Below are positions 45,233 to 53,889 of a stretch of DNA of 64,000 bases, in pieces (within the stretch, counting starts at the first letter, position 1; every line of letters begins with the position of its first letter). The translations under genes were made by a program, and so were the position numbers. The notes under the pieces were generated by a model that saw only the letters and a list, made by a program, of their open reading frames with translations, ran no database searches and was not told the origin of the DNA. Where the stretch lies: the NCBI RefSeq assembly GCF_963082655.1, contig NC_081552.1:199500781-199564780 (forward strand), written 5' to 3'. Source of the stretch: Stomoxys calcitrans (Eukaryota; Arthropoda; Insecta; Diptera; Muscidae).

Positions 45233-45545
45233 AGTGCAATAGAGATGAGCTAACTTATGCAGTTACAATATCGGCAGTGCATCCGGTAGGATTCCACCAG
45301 ATCATCGGCTTCAAGTGGAGGGTCTGGTTAAGGAGCGGATTTTCGAACATGTGTGGAACTCCGTCGAAGCTCCATCCATACAAATGATGAGCTGCGAGTA
45401 TAGAGGGGACATCTTTACGCTGCGCTCTACGTCAGCAGAATGCCTTGATACCGTCAAGATGCTCGCCGGAAGTATCCACGCTCCCTGGGAAGGCGCAAAG
45501 CTCGAACTGGTCAGAAAGATGGACATCGCCCCGGCACAGGATAGC
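45233..45545 (+). pseudogene. LINE family P ORF1 domain (DUF4780-like), damaged
   Basis: The same domain as at 30231. CNRDELTYAVTIS is in one frame, then FEHVWNSVEAPSIQMMSCEY, RGDIFTLRSTSAECLDTVKM and PWEGAKLELVRKMDI in another (frame from 45315). It is interrupted just after the KMDI codons by the 355-bp insertion and resumes at about 45904 (ctcctaaaagtcttcatc). The homologous order after the gap (gcgacggaacgcatgctc) confirms continuity. Confidence 0.7.
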
Positions 45546-45891
45546 TGTGAGCATCACACAGGCTGGAACATTGAGGTCCGATCTGTGTTGTGTCCAATGC
45601 TGTCACCAAAAGCTTAGCTGCGAGCTACCCGACGCGTCCACAGGGGGAATACTCCATACGGAAGTAGCTGCAACGGCAGTCGCGGTATCAAGCGTAAAGT
45701 CTCGGTAAGTGGCCGGGCGGTACCGGTTCTTGCACAAATACTGAGTGCCTATGATGCTCGATATGACAAGGCGACTTATATAACCACCCAGTTCCCGCGG
45801 CCATCGGTCCTTAGAACCGGAACTAGCTTCCTCAGACAGAAGCTTGACGAGGATCGCCACCTCCACATGAAAATGTAGCTGCAACAACAAC
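45537..45891 (+). mobile_element. 355-bp retroelement fragment with (CAA)n tail and target duplication
   Basis: Flanked by atggacatcgcccc (45522-45535) and atggacatcccc (about 45894-45905), whereas the uninterrupted copy at 30528 has the site once. It ends gtagctgcaacaacaacaat, a LINE- or SINE-type tail. Its start region (gtgttgtgtccaatgctgtc, then accaaaagcttagct) resembles the beginning of the LINE relic at 40266-40310. The family is unknown. Confidence 0.7.
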
Positions 45892-46107
45892 AATATGGAC
45901 ATCCCCAGCTCCTAAAAGTCTTCATCTAGGGTTGAGGCAATGAAGTCACGACGGAACGCATGCTCTTAAGCAAGCAAAACCTACAAGACTTGGTTGCGGA
46001 GAAATTGGCGTTCTTCCACAGTTAGGAAAAGGAGGAAGGAACAGTCCTTGTGGTGGGCATTGATCAAGTCTCCGTGTACAGTTTGGCTAAGACTATGGCG
46101 CACTACG

Positions 46108-46480
46108 CGAAGATTGGGAAGACTAGGATAGGCAAAAATCCTTATATTGAAACATTAGGCCGGGCAATGGCAGGCAACTCTATACAGCCTAACGAAAAGA
46201 GGGCCAACGATGATACCATCATCGACTTTCTTAATAATGGAAAGACTAGAACAAGCAATAAACCGAAAATTGAAACATCAGGCAGTGCAGGGAAAAAAGA
46301 CGCAATACAGCCTAATGAACAGGAACCGACTTTCTCAAGATTCGGAAGATGAGGATAGACAAAGATCCTAATATTGAAACACCAGGCAGTGCAGTGACAA
46401 GAAACTCAATGCAGCCAAATGAATAGGGACCCGATGATGAGACTATCATCTACTTTCAAGAATCCCATTTACTCAAGTTT
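46108..46480 (+). repeat. ORF1 tandem repeats, second copy
   Basis: Units beginning attgggaagactaggatagg, aatggaaagactagaacaag and attcggaagatgaggatag encode KTRIGKNPYIETLGRAMAG-like repeats. They are collinear with 30760-31165. Confidence 0.75.
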
Positions 46481-46501
46481 TTAAAGACTAGGATATGATT
46501 T

Positions 46502-46546
46502 TTTGCCTCTGTTCCTTAAGGGAATGTTCATGGGCAAATTTGCATA
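46502..46546 (+). repeat. SINE 3'-end fragment
   Basis: gcctctgttccttaagggaa, then tgttcatgggcaaatttgca, is the isolated tail of the SINE. Confidence 0.6.
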
Positions 46547-46549
46547 ACA

Positions 46550-47755
46550 TTTGGATAGAAATTTTTCGCAAGTTTTTTTTCGATTCTATGCCACTGTGCA
46601 GCATTATGCTTGGTTGAATATATTTACGCAAGTTGACCTAGTCTATCCAGTTCTGGCTTTGGAGATTCATTTTCTCGCAATTCTGATTCAATTGCAGCAC
46701 CGAATGCTGTTGCTAGCCTCACCACATGTGCAACATGTAAATTCATTAACAAAGGTTACAACATCACGACATCATTTGGGCGTCACAAGCAGTGGCATAG
46801 CCACCAACTGACTGAGCATCAAAGATGCTTTTAGAATACCTTGAAACTATTCGTGAGTAGCGAACGACCAAATCGACCATCCAAGCTGCAGTGATGAACA
46901 CAGGTAGTCACCCGCTGCCCTTTGTATATCACAAACAATTTTTTTTTTCTATAAATTCAAACACATTTGAATTGACTTCCAGCAGTGAAATAAAAGCTAG
47001 GCTGCAGCTCAATTTTCAACGCCCTTTTCGTTGTTGCTTTCGTTGATGGTGTTTATTTTTTTATTTTTATGGCATTTTCAAATAAATCTGTGTGTTATTA
47101 TCCATATATACCAGCTACCATTATATACCAGCTACCCTTGTTGGTTAAAAAAAGGTGAATTCATGCAAAACTTGTATGTGGCAACCCTTTGCAAACGTGT
47201 TGCAGATCCTTAAAACCCTTGCCCTCCCATTTTTGTCAGTTTGTGGACGTACCACACGTATTTGTGTATATAGCTCTTCTGCCATCTGCGGTCCGTGGTA
47301 CTGAAAAATTTAATTAAAATCACAACGAGTCTGAAAATATCATTTTGTCTGTTTGCCGCGCGAAAAATGCAAAATTATGTTAAGATGTCAAGATACGAAT
47401 TTCCAGAGGACCACTTGAATGACTCTAAAGGTGTTGTAAAGTTTTGTTTTAACACCAACCCTCCCACCAACTGACCTTAGGGTGCTTAGAGCGTAATGTT
47501 GTGTAACACCCCTAAGAGGTGGAATGTCAAATGTGTGTTAGAAGCTCTAATGATTTAGATTTTTTTATTTTGTGGTGTAGCAGTCAATATGTAAGCGAAT
47601 GTTGGCTTCTAGATAAGATAAAATGTTGAAAATTTCACTCAGTAAAGTGAGAGTATACAAAATAGAGAAACATTAAACAACGCAATTTTTGGAGCTACCC
47701 ATGTGATCACACAACTCGCCAACGACATCTTCTTACTCACGTACCCACAAATATC
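46550..47755. other. Unique-looking AT-rich DNA, no gene recognised
   Basis: Short frames such as 46551-46811 and 47031-47213 show no family motif. Confidence 0.5.
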
Positions 47756-47866
47756 GGATAGTGCAAAGGTGTAGTACGGTTTTTTTGAATTTGGGAAATG
47801 ACAACATGGACAGAGTCTAGTTCCGAAAAAACTTCTGGCTACGACGCTATTTCTGTGGTGCACGGA

Positions 47867-49330
47867 TGTGTTCAATGGGCCGTTGACTTCTAACGCTGCG
47901 TTTGCCCCTTAGATACAAAGCAGTGCTGGGGAGTCCCTGAACCGGTATAAGTGCGAGGTGAGATCTTGGTAAGAGGGCCTCATGGGTCGTCTTCTGTGAG
48001 TCTGGGGAGGGGGTAAACGAGTCCTCCTTGTTTCGGAGAGTGTTTTCTATGGATCCGACTACAACGCACATTCTGGGGTGCTTGGATGTGTCCAATGGGC
48101 CGCTGACTTCTGACTTTACGTATGTCCCTCAGATACAAAGCAGCGCTGAGGCGTCCCTGTAGCGATACAAGTGCGAGGTGAAATCGGCTAAGTAGACCTC
48201 ATGGGCGGCTAGTTTGAAACCACTCGGTGGAGAGGTTGGACGAGTCCTCTTGGTTTCGGAGAGTGTTTTCTAAGGATCTGAAGGCCCTCGGAGGATCTGA
48301 ACGGAGTTTAGTTCCGAAACTCTCGAATTCCTAGCTACAATGCTCTTTCTAGGGTGCTTGGATGTGTCCAATGGGCCGCTGACTTCTGACGTTATGTATG
48401 TCCCTCAGATATAAAGCAGTACTGAGGCGCTGTCGATTGTTGAGAGGAGGATAATCCGGGCGATAAATTCGTTTGGGTCCTACAAGTCGAACGGACTGAA
48501 TCAGCCTGGCATGCTGCAGAAAGCAGAACCGTATGCCATGTGCCTTCTGGAAGGGATATTTGGGGCTTTTGTTTTGCTTGACTTTGTGGCGATTGTGTGG
48601 CGGGTGGTCGTTTTCATTCCCAAGGCAAGGAAATCGAGCCACTTCCGGCTCAAGAGCTTTACACCAATCAGTCTGTTGTCTTTCGTCTTTAGGACACTTG
48701 AGAGACTGTTGGAAATTTACTTGACCCATCGTAGGTGAGCGACCCTTGGCATACTTACACCAAGGGTCGATCAGTTTATAGTGACCTCCACAATGTAGTG
48801 CGTTACATAAAGGGGAACTTGGGGATAGGCGACTTCACTTTGGCCTACTGGTGGCCGTCCTGAATATAGAAGAGGGCTTTTACCACGTGGAGTTGCGGTA
48901 CATTCGTCGTTCTCTGGTTGATATGAGAGTTATCACTTTTCTGGTGAACTGAAGTGATGTTATGCTCAAGGACAGGAGGGTTTACTATTACGAGGATGGT
49001 ATGCAACAAGGCCGGTCGTACCAGGCTAGGTACTGATTGGGACCTATATAAGGAGTCCCTGAACCGGTACAAGTGCGGTTAAAAAGGGCCTCATGGGTCG
49101 GTTGGATGGAGAGGGGCAAACGATTCCTCTAGTTTTCAGAGAGTGTTATCTTGGGACTTGAAGACGCTCGGAAGTGTCCAGAGAGATGAGAGTACTTGGA
49201 CGGAATCTAGTTCGACAGGCTCGAATTCCTGGCTATAATGCACTTTCAAAGGTGCTCGGATATGGCCTGTGGACCGGTGACTTCTGACGTTACAAATGTC
49301 CCTCAGAACAAAACAGTGCTGAGGCTCTGT
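47867..49330 (+). repeat. Repeated endonuclease-RT linker module of LINE family Q
   Basis: The segment gtccaatgggccgctgactt plus tatgtccctcagata and aagcagtgctgaggc occurs near 47870, 48090, 48365 and (diverged) 49262. Between them are gtccctgaaccggtacaagt, gcctcatgggtcg and gagtgttttct blocks. Spacing is 200-280 bp for the first three. Confidence 0.75.
48420..48735 (+). pseudogene. LINE family Q reverse transcriptase, N-terminal relic
   Basis: The translation IIRAINSFGSYKSNGLNQPG, then MLQKAEPYAMCLLEGIF, IVWRVVVFIPKARKSSHFRL and KSFTPISLLSFVFRTLERLL, is the recognisable entry region of LINE reverse transcriptases. It continues after a gap at 48840-49070 with a catalytic-block remnant (LLAVLNIEEGFYHVELRYIR; the usual D of FLDIEGAF is N here). 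A third, more damaged version of the entry region is at 49361-49555 (NSFEPHKWTCPGGM). Dead. Confidence 0.8.
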
Positions 49331-49639
49331 CGGTTTTTGAAGGTATGGTAAGGGAGGGGTGAATAGTGGGGGCGATTAATTCGTTTGAGCCTCACAAGTG
49401 GACTTGTCCGGGTGGTATGCCGCCTGCTATAATGCGGTACTTAGAGCTCTGGAAGGGAAATTTAGAGCTTGTGCTTTGCTTGGCTTTATGTCGACTGCGT
49501 GTTGGGAAGTTGGGATCATGCGCATTGTTTTTGGCCAGAAATTTAACTTAAGAAGAAACATTGGGAAGAGAATCAAACGAGGGTTGAACGCGTTCTACTC
49601 ATGTCGCAACTCGATAGGGAGGAGTTGAAGGTTTAGAAC

Positions 49640-49910
49640 TAGTCGCGTCCACTGGATGTACACAAGGCTTTGGTTTGCCCTATTCTCTCCTATGGGTGCC
49701 TGGTGTAGCACTGTGCTTTTGAGAAGTTGGGTCTACGCGGTATGGTGGAAGAGTTACGGGGTATTGCGGTGGTTCTGATATCGGGAGAAAGGATGAGTGC
49801 TCCGAGAGAAGTACTAAATTTGACACTTTCTCTGAAACCTCTACACTTGTATGTTGAGTACACTGTATTGAAGACTGCCTTCGGACTGAGGGAGTGTGGG
49901 GGACTTGTCA
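49640..49910 (+). pseudogene. LINE family Q reverse transcriptase thumb relic
   Basis: Reads VHWMYTRLWFALFSPMG (a decayed W-Y-T..P-I-L-S-Y-G block), then from 49727 MGLRGMVEELRGIAVVLISG, APREVLNLTLSLKPLHLYVE and YTVLKTAFGLRE, the standard connection between reverse transcriptase and RNase H in I/LOA elements. Several frame changes. Confidence 0.75.
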
Positions 49911-50026
49911 CTTTTGGATTTCAGCTATTCGTTTGTTCTGTAGAAGGCCGCTGGCGTGGGACAAATATGTGGCATTTGCGATTGTCGAGCAGATCCTTCT
50001 TCGAAGGCGACCTGTAGGTTGTCTTA

Positions 50027-50424
50027 CCGGATGGGCTGCGGGCGTCCCGCCATTCTTGAGTCTCTGTGTTTTCGCGTATGAGTCCAATCTGGGTGGGGGC
50101 ACCAGGGCAGGGGTTTTTGTTGAATCCCTAGGACTGAGTTACATAGACTTCTTGACGTTGCAGTGTCGTTCAGACTGAGCTTTTTGCGGCCCTTAGTGCT
50201 TTGAGAGTGGTCCTGAGTTCGGGGCGGCGGCTCTATCAGACTGTCACGATTTAAATGAACAGTCAGGTTGCGATGAAGGCCCTGGCTGCTGATTATGTGA
50301 GGTCGATACTTGTCAGGAGATGCAAGGCTGCTGTCAGATTGTGCTTGGTTCCGCGCCATCAAAGGATGGTAAAAACGAAGCTGCTGCCGAGCTGGTCAGG
50401 TCTGGGTCGCGGATGGACTCTGGG
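50027..50424 (+). pseudogene. LINE family Q RNase H relic, first copy
   Basis: Blocks ctcttaccggatggg-like (50033; DG of the first catalytic block), gcaggggtttttgttgaatc (50109), cagactgagctttttgcggc (the Q-x-E-x-x-A block, 50171) and gagctggtcaggtctgggtc (50383). It ends exactly where the 805-bp element is inserted, and the finger region resumes at 51238. Confidence 0.75.
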
Positions 50425-51229
50425 GGCGATATGAAATAAGGCCCCAATGCAATAAAACCCCAAACGATAAATGAAATAGGGCCACAAATTTTCATACATG
50501 GAACTAAAACAACCTTAATTGGGGCTTTGTTTCGTTTTTTTGGGGCTTTATTTCATATTGAAAATTAGGGTTTAATTTCACATGAACCAACCCCAAATTT
50601 CGATATGAATCAAAGCCCCGATTAACGTTGTTTTAGTTTTATGTATAAAAAATTTCGCGGATGGACTCTGGGGTCGGTATGAAATATGGTCGCAATGCAA
50701 TAAAACTCCAAACGGAAAGTGAATTAAGGCTCCAAACTAAAACAACGTTAATTGGGCCTTTATTTCATTTTCCGGGGCTTTATTTGGTTTTTTTGGTCCC
50801 AATACAATAAAACCCCAAACGAAACTAAAACAACATTAATTGGGGCTTTATTTCAATTAAAAAAATTGGTTTTAATTTCACATGAAGCAATATCCCAAAT
50901 TTGGATATGGAACAAAGCCCCAAACCTAATTTTTGGGGCAATAATTCGTTTTGGAAACATTTAAAACAAAACAGTGAGACTAATGTTCGGTAAATCTTTG
51001 GTCAATTACCCACTTACTTTAAAATTGAGAATTTATTTCATATGATATAATTACTCAACTTTTGGGGCCTTATTTCATTTAAGTCTGGGGTTTTTGTTAT
51101 TTCGTTGCGGCTTTATTTAATTTTTTCATTTGGGGTCTTATTTCATTATGAAATAAAGCCACATTTTTGGGGTTTTATTGCATTTCCAGTTTGGGGCTTT
51201 ATTGCATTGGGACCTTATTTCATACCGTC
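50425..51229. mobile_element. 805-bp inverted-repeat element with 8-bp target duplication
   Basis: Flanked by ACTCTGGG at 50417-50424 and 51230-51237. The related LINE segment at 51950 shows the same site uninterrupted. About 41-bp terminal inverted repeats with four mismatches: left starts GGCGATATGAAATAAGGCCC, right (reverse complement) starts GACGGTATGAAATAAGGTCC. Inside, roughly 18 copies of words like ggggctttatttcatt or their complement make the whole element self-complementary. No protein. A 248-bp tandem duplication (50407 onward, repeated from 50655) includes 18 bp of the LINE flank. An 8-bp duplication is compatible with hAT or P superfamilies. The family is unknown to me. Confidence 0.85.
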
Positions 51230-51237
51230 ACTCTGGG

Positions 51238-51560
51238 AGTGCAACGCCAATGGTGAACTGTGTTAGCTGTTTGGCGTTTTGGATTTCTTATATGGCGCAA
51301 GACTCGGAGTGGGATGTCTTTGTGGGCTGCAGGGTTGCCAAGGTCCAGTGGTCAAGTTTATCCAGAATGGGGACGCCGATTGTTCTTGACTTGAGGACAC
51401 CGATTATTGGTAGAAGTCCTGATCGTCCACAGCAATGTTAGGCCGCTGACATGCCGATGGGCCTGGGATGATCAGGACTTCTGCAGGGTCTGTGGAAATG
51501 AAAAGGAATTGAAGTCCGTCGAATATATGCTGTGCCGTAGGAATACTGTTGAACACCCCT
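51238..51560 (+). pseudogene. LINE family Q post-RNase H and finger relic, first copy
   Basis: Continues the LINE from gtgcaacgccaatggtgaac and reaches DFCRVCGNEKELKSVEYMLC (about 51477-51536), a zinc-knuckle-like C-x2-C..C remnant in which the usual histidine is Y or shifted. A stop near 51440 separates it from the upstream part. Confidence 0.7.
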
Positions 51561-51574
51561 TCTATTCATTGAGC

Positions 51575-52310
51575 TCTCTACCGGATGGGTCAAAGCTGAA
51601 TCAAAGCATCGGGGTAGGGGTTTTTGTTAAATTCCTATGAACTTCTGATTCACATAGACTTCTATACGCGTGCAGTGTCTTTCAGGCTGAGGTTTTTGCC
51701 ATACTCAGGACCTTGGATGTGATTCTGAGTTAGGAGCGGCGGCCCTCTCAGTTTGTAACGATTAATAGGGATATTCAGACGAAGGTGATGGCCCTGGCTG
51801 CTGATTATGTGAGGTCGAGGCTTGTCAGAAGATGCAAGGAGTGTGTCGTGGCGGTTTGAAGCTGTCAGGTTGTGCTTGGCTTTGGGCCATCAAGAGGTGG
51901 CGGGAAACCAAGCTTCTGCCGAGCTGGCCAGGTCTGGGTTGCGGATGGACTCTGGGAGTGCAACGCCAAAGGTTAACCCCCATCTGTGTTGGCTGTTTGG
52001 CGTTGTGGATTCTTTATATGCCGGATTGGCAAGATTAGGAGTGGGGCTGCAGGGTTGTCAAGGCCCTGTGGCCAAGGTTCTCCGGAATGAGGACGTCGAT
52101 TGTTCTTGAGCTAGGGAAACGTGACCTTGGATTATTGGTGGAAGTCCTGATTGGCCATTGCAATATTAGGTTGCCGACATGGCTATGAGCTCTGGACGAT
52201 CAGTACTTCTGCGGGTTCTGGCGGAATGAAGAGGTGTTAAAGACGGTCGAGCATATAATGTGTCAATGCCCCTGAGATCTCTACCGCCTTTCGACCCCCT
52301 TGTTACTTGG
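51575..52310 (+). pseudogene. LINE family Q RNase H-finger relic, second copy
   Basis: Begins LPDGSKLNQSIGVGVFVKF (RNase H first block with D) and repeats, in order, the Q-x-E block (51685), gtgaggtcgaggcttgtcag (51810), gcggatggactctgggagtg (51943), the post-RNase H region and a finger-like segment (52190-52270). It parallels 50033-51560 without the inserted element, so the region was duplicated or two LINE copies lie head to tail. Confidence 0.75.
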
Positions 52311-52521
52311 TGATGACTGAAGGGACAGCCCCTAATGGGTGAAACTTCCTTAGGCCTTTATGTCGAGTTTTCGTTTGTCTGTATTTTTTTCTAAGGACTC
52401 TCGCTCCTCTTTTTCCCCTTATTTCACTGCTTTCTAGGACGAACACCATGGACCGAAGGATTATGGGTGCAGCGGTTGGCAACTGCGATTGCCAGACGCT
52501 TATCCCTTAACCTAACCTAAC

Positions 52522-52556
52522 CTACCCCCATTCTTTGGTGGAGGGTAGAAAAATCA
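52522..52556 (-). repeat. DINE-like left-end remnant
   Basis: cccccattctttggtggagg, then gtagaaaa, is the reverse of the left end taccctccaccataag. Confidence 0.5.
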
Positions 52557-52559
52557 TTG

Positions 52560-53889
52560 TACTGGCGGTTTTTTTTTTTAGCAACGAAGCAAAGTAGTGA
52601 GCTAAAGTTCTGAAAAAATGCAAAATTTTTTAGCGACAAAGCAAAATCTTAGCCCAAAATTCTGAAAAAATACTAAAGCTCTGAGAAAATGCTAAATTAT
52701 GCACAAATTGCGCAGTACATCTTAGTTGTGTGGTCATGTGGACCATTATGAAACTTGTTTTTGATTGCATCTTCCCCACCTCCCACATAGCACATGTTCT
52801 CTTCTCAAACTAAACTGTGGGGGGGGGGGGGGAAACTTACAATTCCTCATAAAAAAAACATGAATCCTTTTTGACAAATATTCAAACTTGCTAAGCTATA
52901 CACATGAATGAGTGATTTAATGATATGCGCATGAATATTCAAAATTTCCATGGCCTATCATCTATGGATAGTTTTGTTGTTTTTGCTTATTTCGATTTCA
53001 TTTTTCAACTTTCATGAACTTTTCAACTTGCCCTAAGATATACCCCTTCCTCTTTGCAATGCCTGCCTTGACACTTGGTGATAACTGTATTTTGCCAAAG
53101 ATAGAAATATGCTGCCATGGAAACGAAGAACAATTTCACTACTCTTAATAACAAAAATTTTCACATAGTTCAAGGTACTGAGAAAGAGGAAACCAAAAAG
53201 TTTTCTCAGCATTCAATATGGGGGAGAATAGGGAAATCTAGCAAAGATGCAGACTTTCAGCTTTTTTCGGAAGAGTTCTTTCATTTGTGCGGGTGGGTGA
53301 GTGTTTGTGTGCTTTTGATGGAGGATGAAGTTTCCCCCAAGCTATGCAGTTGGAGATCTGAAAATCGGAAAAGCTATAAAGAAGTCATATTATCTCCAAT
53401 ATGACAGCAATCTCAATTTTGATAAATCCACCAACATCGCCCACAATAATGCCCACCCTTTAGATGTGCCGAGTAGATTTCTTTTTTAGGTTTGCTAATG
53501 GTATGCCATTTCGAATTGCTTTAGAACTCAATATTGAAAGATTGCAGATTTTTTTTCCTTTTTATATTGCAAACTGTTTCAGTTTTTTGATGTTTTGGGA
53601 GCAACACATGTTGTTCCTGCGAACTTTTCTCAATATAGTAGATACTTTGTTTATTAACTTTTTCCATTTCCTTCATGACTGAATGCTAGCAAAGAATCAA
53701 TTGTAAATTGAATCGAATAGTAGTTTTATTTGCCTCTTTTGCATAGTTTAGGATGGGAAACTTGTTTTTTTTTTCATGTTCAAAACGAGGCATTCAATGG
53801 AACTTTATTCCAAAAAAGAAGAGAAATCAAGGAATCCCTCAGAAAAATTGGAAAATATTTATACTAAACTTAACTTCTGCGGCAATTTA
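52560..53889. other. Unique-looking AT-rich DNA, no gene recognised
   Basis: Contains an uninterrupted run of about 14 G (52817 on). The longest frame (53117-53404, 95 codons) has no domain-like features, so I did not call it. Confidence 0.5.

Larger units (their letters stand above)
44640..46495 (+). mobile_element. LOA-like LINE family P, 5' part with ORF1
   Basis: Parallel to 29740-31165: N-terminal segment (ETVIAAESRDD), arginine-rich stretch, ORF1 domain, then the tandem repeats. It extends further 5' than the other copy; a frame from ATG 44706 reads MHSSSPADSDSDSGSVKETV and stops at 44820 next to a short ctaag duplication. It ends near 46495 in a SINE tail fragment, with no reverse transcriptase. 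A 355-bp insertion at 45537-45891 splits the ORF1 domain. Confidence 0.75.
47760..52515 (+). mobile_element. LOA-like LINE family Q, rearranged, split by an 805-bp element
   Basis: A chain of relics of one LINE type: a repeated endonuclease/linker segment (47867-49330), reverse transcriptase pieces (48420-48735, 48840-49070, 49330-49560), thumb (49640-49910), RNase H (50027-50424), finger (51238-51560), then a second RNase H-finger series (51575-52310). The 3' end is cttaacctaacctaaccta. Frames are broken throughout. LOA placement rests on block order and is from memory. Confidence 0.75.

Noticed and set aside
53117..53404. A 95-codon frame with ordinary-looking composition
   Set aside because: No recognisable motif, no splice context and no neighbouring coding sequence; expected by chance in 64 kb.
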